A program made the position numbers and the translations under genes. Positions 1 through 9,600 of a stretch of DNA of 64,000 nucleotides are shown here, in pieces. Position 1 is the first letter of the stretch; every line of letters begins with the position of its first letter. This DNA comes from Streptomyces sp. ICC1 (GTDB lineage Bacteria; Actinomycetota; Actinomycetes; Streptomycetales; Streptomycetaceae), in assembly GCF_003287935.1 (NCBI RefSeq), contig NZ_CP030287.1, positions 1,054,001 to 1,118,000 on the forward strand, written 5' to 3'. The notes below the pieces were generated by a model. It ran no database searches, had not been told where the DNA came from, and worked only from the letters and a program-made list of their open reading frames with translations.

Positions 1-39
1 GTCGGGCATGGGATAGGAGCCGATGGCCGGCAGGCCCAT
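1..39 (-). CDS. N-terminus of a probable isochorismatase (partial, runs off the left edge)
   Basis: Thirteen codons read leftward from an ATG whose first base is 39: MGLPAIGSYPMPD. A purine-rich ribosome site (GGGGAGGGG) lies six bases upstream, and an iron box lies 60 bases further up. The pattern PAIxxYxMP is the usual start of isochorismatases of the DhbB/EntB type, which convert isochorismate to 2,3-dihydro-2,3-dihydroxybenzoate in catecholate siderophore synthesis. Only 13 residues are visible, so the assignment rests on a short motif plus the iron box and the siderophore neighbourhood. It is the same strand as cchK but separated from it by about 290 bases. Confidence 0.5.
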   Translation of the reverse strand, partial: MGLPAIGSYPMPD

Positions 40-98
40 GACGATCCCCTCCCCCCGATGCCGCGTGCGCGCGGGCCCCACACGAGGCCGCCGTTCAC

Positions 99-117
99 TT
101 AGCTTAGCCTAACCTAA
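99..117. promoter_or_regulatory. Iron box (IdeR/DmdR1 operator) upstream of the left-edge gene
   Basis: TTAGCTTAGCCTAACCTAA is a near-perfect 19-base palindrome of the IdeR/DmdR class (consensus close to TTAGGTTAGCCTAACCTAA). It sits about 60 bases upstream of the leftward start at 39 and 216 bases beyond the cchK stop, so it most likely governs the left-edge gene rather than cchK. The 216 bases between this box and cchK hold no gene I can support. Confidence 0.85.
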
Positions 118-332
118 TTTCTCCTGACCCTGCTTCCACTGCCTGCCGTGACGCCCAGACCGGGGCGGCCTCCTCGACCGCGAGCGGATCGGGCTCGGCG
201 AGTGCGACCTCCTAGAGCCCGACGTCCACCGCCCCGCCGCCGTCCGCAGGGTCACGCGCGCCGGGTCGAGGCGGAGCCGCCCGCCGTCGAGGGGTTTGCC
301 CGCCGGGGTCAGCCAGCCCGGGGCGGGCCGGA

Positions 333-545
333 TCAGGCGTCGACGGCCGCCGCGAGGGACCGGGGGCGCAGGTCGGTCCAGCTGGACTCGATGTACTCCA
401 GGCAGGCGTCGCGGGTGGTCTCCCCGAGGGCGATCGTCCACCCTCCGGGCACACTGGTGAAGGAAGGCCACAGGGAGTGCTGGCCCTCGTCGTTCACCAG
501 GACCAGGAAACGGCCGTCGGCATCGTCGAACGGGTTGGTGCTCAT
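333..545 (-). CDS. cchK: MbtH-like protein (CchK)
   Basis: A 70-residue protein covering the whole MbtH fold, with NPFDD near the start, the conserved SLWP and the G-W pair, and the final W-T-D-L-R-P. MbtH-like proteins bind the N-terminal part of adenylation domains and are often needed for soluble, active NRPS. Here the partner is expected to be the NRPS CchH. The ATG at 545 has a GGAGG site nine bases upstream. It is divergent from cchJ, and the 185-base gap between them carries an iron box at 667-685, so iron repression is expected. Identity as cchK rests on its position at the end of a coelichelin-type locus. Confidence 0.95.
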   Translation of the reverse strand: MSTNPFDDADGRFLVLVNDEGQHSLWPSFTSVPGGWTIALGETTRDACLEYIESSWTDLRPRSLAAAVDA

Positions 546-666
546 GCTTGGATTCCTCCAGGAGCCCGATGGGACCGGCGGGTACCGGCGGGCGCGCGAC
601 GCGCGGCCCGGCAGCGGGTGCCGTGCCCGCGGGGAAGGTCGATCGGGAATGAAGAGAGCCCAACAC

Positions 667-685
667 TTAGGTTAGGCTCGCCTAA
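667..685. promoter_or_regulatory. Iron box between cchK and cchJ
   Basis: TTAGGTTAGGCTCGCCTAA matches the IdeR/DmdR1 operator at nearly every position. It lies 46 bases upstream of cchJ and 122 bases upstream of cchK, in the divergent promoter region, so one site could repress both genes when iron is plentiful. Confidence 0.92.
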
Positions 686-730
686 TTATAGACCCTAACG
701 TTTCCCCTTCCCCCTCACAAGGAGGCACCG

Positions 731-1846
731 ATGCGCGCACGTGAACGGGTCCGGGCCGAGGACGGCGCGGAGAGCCCCTTCGCCGCGTTCGACCTGCCCG
801 GCACGCCCGGCACCGACGAGTTCTGGGCGGCCGCGGCTCCCGCGTCCGTGCCTTCCGGCGACGGCGGTTGGGTCACCCTGTTCCTGTGGCGCGGCACCCC
901 GACGGTCATCGATTTCGAAAGCTGGTCGGATCCGGTGGCGCTGCTCCGGTGGCGCGACACGGACTGCTGGTACGCCGAGGTGCCCATGCCCGCCCGGCTC
1001 CGGGTGACCTACCGGTTCCTCGCGGATGACGGATCGTCGTACGCCGATCCGCTCAACCCGGTCCGGGCCGGCGCCGACCGGTCCATCGCCGCCACTCCGG
1101 ACGCGTCGCCCCAGCCGTACTGGCCGGCCGTCGGCGCCGACGACGTACTGCCCCTGCCGCGCACCCGGATCCGCTGGGCGAGCGAACGGCTCGGCGGACG
1201 GCGCACCGTACGGGTCCACCCCGTGGGCGGCGGCGGACCGGTGGTCCTGCTGCTCGACGGGGACGACTGGCTGTACCTGCACCCGGCCGTGACCGCCTTC
1301 GACGCGGCCTTCGACGCCGGCGACATGCCCCCGGCCACGCTGGTGTTCCTGCCCACCAAGGACCGGCAGGCCGAGTTCGGATGCCGGCCCGCGCTGTGGG
1401 AGGCGGTACGGGACGAACTGCTGCCGCTGGTGGCGGAGTGCGGGGTGCCCGCGGACCTGAACCGGTTGGTGGTCGCCGGGCAGAGCCTCGGCGGACTGAG
1501 CGCGATGTACGCGGCCACGGAGTTCCCGGAGCTGGTCTCCCGCGTCGCCTGCCAGTCGGGGTCGTTCTGGTGGACGCCGGAGGCCGCGGACCTGCCGGAC
1601 CCCCTGGGCGGTCCGGTCGGCGGCGCCATCGCCGCGCGCCTGCGCGAGCGCCCCGCCCCGTCCACGCTGCGGATCGCGTTCGACCTGGGAGAGCACGAGA
1701 CGCGCATGCGCCCGCACTGCGAGCTGGTCGAGACCCTGACGGAGCAGGCCGGTTCGACCGTGCGGATCTCCAGGTCGGCGTCGGGCCACGACCGGGCGGG
1801 CTGGCGACAGGCCCTGCTCCGTGATGTCGCCTGGGCCCTGGCCTGA
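731..1846 (+). CDS. cchJ: Ferri-siderophore esterase, Fes/enterochelin-esterase family (CchJ)
   Basis: A 371-residue alpha/beta hydrolase of the enterochelin-esterase (Fes) type. Residues 30-160 form the beta-rich N-terminal domain of Fes proteins and the hydrolase follows. The nucleophile elbow is GQSLGG with Ser252, and the probable catalytic His353 is in SGHDRAGW near the C-terminus. No signal peptide is visible, so it should be cytoplasmic. In the coelichelin locus this protein has been discussed either as releasing the peptide from CchH, which has no thioesterase domain, or as opening the siderophore for iron recovery; the sequence does not decide between them. GGAGG lies directly before the ATG and the iron box at 667-685 lies upstream. 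Confidence 0.93.
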   Translation: MRARERVRAEDGAESPFAAFDLPGTPGTDEFWAAAAPASVPSGDGGWVTLFLWRGTPTVIDFESWSDPVALLRWRDTDCWYAEVPMPARLRVTYRFLADDGSSYADPLNPVRAGADRSIAATPDASPQPYWPAVGADDVLPLPRTRIRWASERLGGRRTVRVHPVGGGGPVVLLLDGDDWLYLHPAVTAFDAAFDAGDMPPATLVFLPTKDRQAEFGCRPALWEAVRDELLPLVAECGVPADLNRLVVAGQSLGGLSAMYAATEFPELVSRVACQSGSFWWTPEAADLPDPLGGPVGGAIAARLRERPAPSTLRIAFDLGEHETRMRPHCELVETLTEQAGSTVRISRSASGHDRAGWRQALLRDVAWALA

Positions 1847-1851
1847 CACAC

Positions 1852-1914
1852 CGCATGACAGAGGGGCCCGGGTGCGCGGCGATCCGCCGTGCACCCGGGC
1901 CCCTCTGTCATGCG
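1852..1914. terminator. Bidirectional terminator between cchJ and cchI
   Basis: A perfect 24-base inverted repeat with arms 1852-1875 and 1891-1914 and a 15-base loop. It starts six bases after the cchJ stop and ends 17 bases before the cchI stop on the other strand, which fits a shared terminator for two convergent genes. No long T-run follows, as is common in Streptomyces. Confidence 0.88.
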
Positions 1915-1931
1915 GTCACCGCGTCACCGGA

Positions 1932-3635
1932 TCACCGCGTCACCGCCAGGCAGTACGCCGGGTCGGTGGCCAGCAGTTCGCGATGGGTGCCCTCGGCGGT
2001 GACGACCCCCTCGTCCAGGACGAGGACCCGGTCGGCGGCGTCCAGCAGGGCCGGGCTGCTCGTGATGACGACGGTGGTGCGGCCCCGGCGCAGCTCCGCG
2101 ATGTTGCGTGCGACGAGCTGCTCGGTGACCGCGTCCACGGCCGTCGTCGGGTCGCGCAGGACGAGCACGTCGGAGTCCGCGGCCAGGGCCCGCGCCAGCG
2201 ACAGCCGCTGACGCTGCCCCCCGGAGAGGTTCGAGCCGCGGTCGCGGACCTCGTGGTCGAGTCCCTGCCGGTGCAGGGCGACGACATCGGTCAGCATGGA
2301 CGCCTCGACGGCCTCGGACACCGAACGGCTGGTGCCCGACGGGTCGATGTTCGTGCGCAGCGTCCCCGCGAAGATCTCCCCGTCGTACGGGTTCACCAGC
2401 ATGTGCTCGCGCACCGCCTCGACCGACAGTTCCGCGAGGTCCTGCCCGCCGATCCGCACCACTCCCCCGTACGCGGCCGGCGGCACGTTCAGGGCCAGGA
2501 TCGACGCGAGTTCCGCCGCCGCCCGCGGCTGGTAGACCGCGATCGCCGTGAACTCCCCCGCCGGGACGTGGAACTTCAGGCCCTGGAGGGACGCGTACCG
2601 GACGCAGTCGATCTCCAGGTCCGCGCCGGGGGCCGGGCGCGCCGTCCCCGGGGCCGCCACCGGCGGGGCGGAGAGCACCAGGGCCATCCGCTCCGCCGAA
2701 GCGCGGGCCATCATCACGTACTTCGGCATGTCCGAGAACAGCCGGAGGGGTTCCATGATGAACTGCGCCAGGCCCACGGCCATGACGAGCTCGCCGATGT
2801 TGATCTGCCCGTCGAAGGCCAGCCAGCCGGCCGTCAGGGTCACCGAGGCCGCGAGGGTCGCGTTCAGGCCCAGCGCGGTGCCCGTGTAGACGCCGTTGAC
2901 GCGAGCGACGGTGATCGCCTGCTCCTTCGCCTCCGTACTGACCTTCCGGTACGACCGGAAGGCCGCGTGGTTGCCGCCGAAGCCGTGCAGCGGGCGCAGA
3001 CCGGTGATCAGGTCGGCGACCTTCGCCCCCGCCCGCGCCACCCGGGCCTGCTGCTCCTTGGTGCTGCTGCCGATCCGCTTGGACATCACGCTGAGGGTAG
3101 ACAGGATCAGGGCCGTTCCCACCATGACGAGCAGGCCGAGCCGCAGGTCCGCCAGGCTCAGCGCGACCGCCGCGATCAGCACCGAGACCGAGGAGCTGAT
3201 CAGCATCGGCACGACCTCGACGATGTCGGCGGTCTGGTCGGCGTCCTCGGTGGCGATGGTGAGCACCTCGCCGGACTTGAGGTCCACGTCCCGGGCCACC
3301 GGCTGGAGGCCGCAGGCCGCGACCTGCACCCGCCAGCGGTGGGCCTCGGTCGTGTTGGCCTTCTGCAGGATGCGCATCCCGTACCGCCACGACAGCGACA
3401 CGGTCGTGATGATCACGGCCAGCGCGGAGATCGAGAGGACGAGCGCCTCCGTGCTCCGCTCGCGCATCGTGTGCTCGACGATCAGGCCGAGCGCGATCGG
3501 GAAAGCGGTCTCGCCCGCCTGGTACAGGCCCATGAGGACGGTGCCCCAGACCATGGCACCGGTGTTGCGGCGTATGGCGGTGCGGAGGATGTCGGATCCC
3601 GGGCGGCGGGATCCCCGGTCGTCAGGAGTTGTCAT
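1932..3635 (-). CDS. cchI: ABC exporter half-transporter with degenerate nucleotide site (CchI)
   Basis: A 567-residue type I exporter: membrane domain about 20-320, nucleotide-binding domain about 335-567. The LSGGQ signature is intact (470-474), but the Walker A region reads [12 protein letters not shown] (about 366-377) with no GxxGxGKT. Walker B reads VLVLRD, so the usual Asp-Glu pair is Arg494-Asp495, and the H-loop His is replaced (ITSSPA). It can lend a signature motif but should not hydrolyse ATP itself. The expected partner is CchG, whose defects are the exact complement; together they would export coelichelin. I take the ATG at 3635, which overlaps the cchH stop by 14 bases and implies coupled translation. 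Confidence 0.93.
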   Translation of the reverse strand: MTTPDDRGSRRPGSDILRTAIRRNTGAMVWGTVLMGLYQAGETAFPIALGLIVEHTMRERSTEALVLSISALAVIITTVSLSWRYGMRILQKANTTEAHRWRVQVAACGLQPVARDVDLKSGEVLTIATEDADQTADIVEVVPMLISSSVSVLIAAVALSLADLRLGLLVMVGTALILSTLSVMSKRIGSSTKEQQARVARAGAKVADLITGLRPLHGFGGNHAAFRSYRKVSTEAKEQAITVARVNGVYTGTALGLNATLAASVTLTAGWLAFDGQINIGELVMAVGLAQFIMEPLRLFSDMPKYVMMARASAERMALVLSAPPVAAPGTARPAPGADLEIDCVRYASLQGLKFHVPAGEFTAIAVYQPRAAAELASILALNVPPAAYGGVVRIGGQDLAELSVEAVREHMLVNPYDGEIFAGTLRTNIDPSGTSRSVSEAVEASMLTDVVALHRQGLDHEVRDRGSNLSGGQRQRLSLARALAADSDVLVLRDPTTAVDAVTEQLVARNIAELRRGRTTVVITSSPALLDAADRVLVLDEGVVTAEGTHRELLATDPAYCLAVTR

Positions 3636-6600
3636 CAAGGTGCCGTGCAATCGCTTCGGGGGTTCGCAGGGTGAGCAGGTCACGGATGGTGATGGCGGGG
3701 CCGAATTCCCGGCGCAGGAGTCCGACCAGCCGTACGGCCAGCATGGAGTGTCCCCCGAGGGAAGTGAAGTCGCTCACCGCGCTCACCTCGTCGTCGTCCA
3801 GGTCCAGGGCCTCGGCGAAGAACTCGCACACCAGGGTCTCGGTCTCGGTCTCCGGGCCGCGCTCGCCCGAAGTGGTCAGCGCTCCCAGCGGCTTGGGCTC
3901 CGGCAGTGCCTTGGTGTCGGCCTTCCCGTTCACCGTGAGCGGGATGGCGTCGACCTGAGCGTAGTGCGTCGGACGCATGTAGTCCGGCAGTCCGGCGCCC
4001 ACCTCGGCGGCGACGGCCGCCAGGTCGAAACCGTCCGCCAGTACGAGGTACGCGGCCAGTCGGTGGGCGCCGTCGACCTGCGGGTCGGGCTGGGCGACCG
4101 CGGCGGTGAAGCGCACCGCCGGGTGCGCGGCGAACGCCGCCTCGACCTCACCCAGTTCTACCCGGTGGCCGCGGATCTTGACCTGCTGGTCGGTGCGGCC
4201 GAGGTACATCAGGTTCCCGTCCGGCCGCCTGATCACCAGGTCGCCGGTGCGGTACATGCGCTCGCCGGGAGCCCCGAACGGGGACGCGACGAACCGGTGC
4301 GCGGTCTGGGCCGACTGGCCGAGGTAGCCGCGGGCGATGCCGATGCCGGAGACGTAGAGCTCACCGGGGACGCCGTCCGGCAGCGGCCGCAGCCACGGGT
4401 CCAGGACGAACACCTCGGTGTTGTCGATCGCCACGCCCACCACCGGGTCCACGCACTCGAAGGTGCCCACTCCCAGGGTGTTGATGGTGTATTCGGTGGG
4501 TCCGTACAGGTTGTAGCCGACGGTCCCCTCGGTCTCGGCGAGCCGCTGCCACAGGGTCGGGGTGACCGCCTCGCCGCCCAGCAGCACCAGCGCGGGGCGC
4601 CGGTCCGGGTTGTCGAGCAGGCCCTCGGCCACCAGCTGCTGCGCGTACGTCGGGGTCACGTTGACCACGTCGATCCCGTGCTCGCGGGAGTACTCGACCA
4701 GGGCGGGTGCGTCGCGTCGCAGTTCCTCGTCGCAGATGTGCACCTCGTGCCCGTCGGCGAGCCACAAAAGCTCCTCCCACGACATGTCGAAGGCGAAGGA
4801 CACGGTGTGCGCGATCCGGAAGACCCGGTCGCCGTGCTCCGCCAGCACCGGTTCGAAGATCCGGCGCTGGTGGTTGACCAGCATGTTGGTGAGTCCGGCG
4901 TACTCGGTCACGACGCCCTTGGGCTTCCCCGTCGAACCGGAGGTGTAGATCGTGTACGCGGGGTGCCGCAGCCGGTTCGGGTCGTCCGGTGCGAACGTCA
5001 CCAACGGCTCGGCCTCGGGAAGGGGGCGGTCCAGTTCGATCAGTTCGCCGGTCAGCCGGGGCGAGACGGCGCTGACGGTGAGGATCACCTCGGGCCGGGC
5101 GTCCGCGACGATCGTGGCGATCCGCTCGTCCGGGTGGTCCAGCTCCAGCGGTACGTATCCCGCTCCGGTGCGCAGCACGGCGAACAGGGCCACGATCCAG
5201 TCCAGCGAGCGCGGGATCGCGAGGCCCACGGTCTTCTCCGGGCCGATGCCGCGGCCGGCGAGCACGCCCGCCAGCAGGCGGCTGCGGTCCTGGAGTTCGG
5301 CGAAGGTCAGGCTCCGGCCGTGCGCGACGAGCGCGATCCGCTCGGGTGAGCGGTCCGCGGCCCGGTCGAAGCGGTCGACCACCGTGTCGGTGCCGATGTC
5401 CGTGCGGACGGCGGGCTCGGGCACCGGCCCGAGGCCGGGCAGCGCGCCGACCGGTCCGGTGGACCGGGCGAGGTCCTGGAGGACCCCGACGTAGTCGTCG
5501 AGGAGGCGGCGGGCGTCGGCGCTGTCGCCGTGGCGGTGCTCCAGCTTGACGGTGAGCCGGTCGCCGGGCGTGACCACCCAGGTGAACGGGTAGTGGGTGG
5601 AATCGTCCGACTTCACCTCGGTGATGCCGTGGCGGGCGTTCATCTCGGCGAGCCCGTCCAGGTCCAGGAAGTTCTGGAGCACGAACAGGTTGTCGAACAG
5701 GGTGTCGTGGCCGCTGGCCCGCTGGATCTCGCCGAGCCCCAGGTGCTCGTGCTCCATCGCTTCGACCCGGGCCGCCTGTACGGCGGACAGGTAGTCCCCG
5801 ACCGTGTCGTCCGGCCGGGCCCGCGTCCACATGGGCACGGTGTTGAGGAGCACGCCGACGATGTCGGACAGGCCCTCGCCCTCGCGGCCGGAGACGGTCA
5901 CGCCGAACACGGCGTCGCCGCGGCCGGTGTGGGCGCCGAGGAGCAGGCCGAAGGCGCCGGTGAGGACCGAGTTGAGGGTGACTCCGTGCGCCTTGGCCGT
6001 ATCCCGCAGCAGGTCGGACTGTTCGGCCGTGAGCGTGTGGACGAGCGCGGGCGGCAGGTCGTCCGAGAGGGACGGTGCCGGTCCGGCGAGCAGTGTCGGG
6101 CCGGAGAGCCCGGCCAGGTGCCCGGCCCAGAACCGCTCCGAGAGGGCCGGGTCCTTGGCGGCGAGCGCCCGGGCGTGGTCCTCGAAGCGCGGCTCGGCCT
6201 GGGTCGCGTCCGGCTGCTCGCCGGCGAGTACGGCCCGGTAGGCCTCGAAGAGGTCCCGCAGCACGATCGCGCGGGACCAGCCGTCCCACAGCAGCAGGTG
6301 GTAGCTGAGGAGCAGGCCGTCGCGGCCGCCCGGCAGCCGGACCACGGTGAGCCGGATCAGCGGCGGCTCGGCCGGGTCGAATCCGGTGTTGCGGTCCCGG
6401 ACGCGGAAGGCTTCGACCTCCTCGTCGCCCGACAGCTCGACCGTGTGGACGCCGACCCGGCGGCCCGCCTTGAGGACCTGGACCGGGTTGCCGTCGTCGT
6501 CGGTGGAGAAGCCGGCGCCGACGACGGGGTGCCGGGCCATGACGACGGCCATGGCCTCGGCCAGGGCTCCGGTGTCGAGGCGCCGGTCGAGGGCGAAGTA

Positions 6601-9600
6601 GCTCTGCGCGACGTAGTGTCCGGCCGAGCCCGCCAGCTGGGCCTGGAAGTACAGGCCCCGCTGGAGCGCGGTGACCGGCGCCGTGCGCTCCGCGGTCGCG
6701 GAGGCTTCCGCGAGGGCTTCCAGGGCGTCCAGCCAGTGCGCGGCGAGCTCGTCGGGGATCTCCTCGGCGAGGGTGAAGGTCGCGTGCAGGCTGCCGGTGG
6801 CCGCGTCGGTCCAGGCGTTGACCTCCACGGCGTACGGGCTGTCCCGGTCGGCGCCGGTGATGTGGAGCGCCTGGGACTCGCTGCCCCGGCCGAGGTAGTT
6901 GAACAGCACCTGCGGACGGGCGGTCAGCAGCGGGGCCGTCTGCGGGTTGAGGTGGCGGAGCCGGCCGTAGGCCAGGTGCCCGGACTCGTCCGGCTGGCGC
7001 TCGGCGAGCTCGCGGGCCGCCGCGACCGGGTCGGTGTGCGCGGTGAGCCGGACGGGCGCGATGGCGGTGAACCAGCCGACCGTGCGGGTGTAGTCGTGGT
7101 GCTCCGCCACCGCGACCCGGCCGTGGCGCTCCAGCTCGATCGCGAGATCGGTGGGTGCCGGCTGGATCCGCGTCAGGGCGGTGCGCAGGGCGCCGCACAG
7201 CAGCTCGGTGAGCGCGACGCCGAGCGCGGCGGGCGCGGTGCGCGTCACCCGGTCGCTGACGGCGGCGTCGAGCACCACGGTGGTGTCGCGCAGCGGGCCG
7301 ACGGCCGGCAGCAGCGGGGGTGCCTGGAGGGTGTCGATCCAGTGTCCGAGGCCGGCGATGTCGCCGACGGACCGCAGGACCTGGGCCTCCGCGTACTCGG
7401 CGTAGGACGTGGTCGCCGGTGCGAGGGTCTCGCCGCGCAGTGCGGCCGCCATGTCGTCCAGCAGGATCAGCCAGGACACCGCGTCGACCGCGATGTGGTG
7501 CACGGTGATCACCAGGGTGCCGGTGGCCGCGAGCCAGGTGAAGGCGATGACGTCCCCGGTCTCGGGGTCGAGCCGGCCGGCGGCCTCGTTCGCGGCGTCC
7601 GCCGCGTCCGCCGCGTCCGAGTGGACGACGGTGGCCTCGCGGGCGGGTTCGGTGCGCAGGGTCCACGCGCCGTGCTCGGTGCGCAGCCGTATCCGCAGGG
7701 CCGGGTGGGCGGCCAGTACGGCGTCGGCGGCGCGCTCGATGTCGGCGAGCGCGGTGCCTTCGGCCACGTCCAGCGTTCTGGCCTGGGCGAACCGGGCGAG
7801 GGAGCCGCCCAGCTCGCGCTGGCGCAGGATGATCGGCGTGGGGGCCACCGGGCCGTCCTCGCGGCGCGCGGGAGCGGGCGCGGACGCCTGGGCCGGCGTG
7901 CGCGTGCCCAGGAGCTCGGCGAGCGCCCTCGGCGTCTTCAGCAGGAACACGTCGCGGGGTGCGATCGGCAGGCCGAGCGCCCTGGCCCGGTTGACCACGG
8001 TGATGGCGATGATGCTGTCGCCGCCGGCGCCGAAGAAGTCGGTGTCGGCGTCCGCGTCGGGGTGGGACAGCGTGTCGGCGAAGATGGCGACCAGCGGGGC
8101 GAGTACGGAGTCCGCGGCGGAGCCGGTGGCGGCCACCGGGGTGTCGTCCTGCGCGGCCCGCTCGATCAGGGCCTTGCGGTCCAGCTTGCCGTTGACGGTC
8201 AGCGGCAGGGCGTCCACGGGCAGGACCCGGCCCGGCACCATGTGTACGGGCAGCTTCTCCGCGAGGAGGGCGGAGAGGTCTCCGGGGACCCGGCCCACGA
8301 CGTGGGCGACCAGGTGGTCGCCGCTGTCGGCCACGGTGACGGCCACGTCGACGACGCCGTCGAGGTCCCGCAGCGCGGCCTCGACCTCGCCGAGCTCGAT
8401 GCGGAAGCCCTTGAGCTGCACCTGGTCGTCGGCGCGGCCGGTGAACTCCAGCTCGCCGTCGAGAGTGCGGATCGCGAGGTCGCCCGTGTGGTACATCCGG
8501 GAGCCGTCGCCCGCGAAGGGGTTCGCGACGAACCGGCCCGCGGTGAGGCCCGGCCGGCCCAGGTAGCCGAGGGAGACCTGGTCGCCGGCCACGTAGATGG
8601 CGCCCACGACACCCGGAGCGACCGGCTGGAGCCGGTCGTCGAGCAGGTAGGTGGTCAGGCCCGGGATGGGGCCGCCGATGGGGCTCACGTCGTCGCCGAA
8701 GGCGAAGTCCTCACCGGTCAGCACCCGGTGGGTCACGTGGACGGTCGTCTCGGTGATCCCGTACATGTTGACGAGCTCGGGCGAGGCGGCGCCGTGCCGC
8801 TCGACCCAGCCGCGCAGCCGTCCGAGGTCCAGCGCCTCGCCGCCGAAGACGACCCGGCGCAGGGCGGGGAGCGACGGGCCGGTGAGCGACCGGCCGGCGT
8901 GCCGATCGGCCTCGGCGAACTGGTAGAAGGCCGAGGGCGTCTGGTTGAGCACGGTCACCCCGCGCTCGCGGACCAGGCGGTGGAAGTCGACCGGGGAGCG
9001 GGTCAGCCCGTAGTCGGGGACGAGCAGCTCGCCGCCGTGGACCAGGGCGCCCCACAGCTCCCAGACCGCGAAGTCGAAGGAGTAGGAGTGGAACTGCACC
9101 CACACGTCGTCCGGGCCGAAGGCCATGTCCGGCTGGGTGTTGGCGAGCAGCGCGACCACGCTGGAGTGCGGGACGACGACGCCCTTGGGCTTGCCGGTGG
9201 AGCCGGAGGTGTAGATCACGTAGGCGGGGTCGTGCCAGCTGACCTCGCCGGCCTCGCCGTCCCGGGCGTTCGCCTCGGCGTCCGCTGAAGCGTGCGGCTC
9301 GTCGCCCTGTACGAGGACGCGGGCGGTGACGCCCGCACGGTCCAGGAGCTCCGTGAAGCGTTCGCGCTGACCGGGATCGACGAGGACGACCTGCGGCGCG
9401 GCGTCCGCGAGGACGTACTCGAGGCGCCCGTCCGGATAGGCCGTGTCGAGCGGTACGTAGGCGCCGCCCGCGCTGACGATCGCGACCAGGGCGACGACCT
9501 GCTCGATGGTGCGCGGGACGGCCACGGCCACGCGCCGGCCCGGCCGGACCCCGGCCGCGCGCAGGGCTGCGGCCAGTTCGTTCTTGGCGGCAGCCAGTTC

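Noticed and set aside
120..332. Minus-strand frame that could be the tail of a glycoside hydrolase between cchK and the left iron box
   Set aside because: Only a short LTPAGKPLDGGRLRL-like stretch is suggestive; too weak to call even as a relic.
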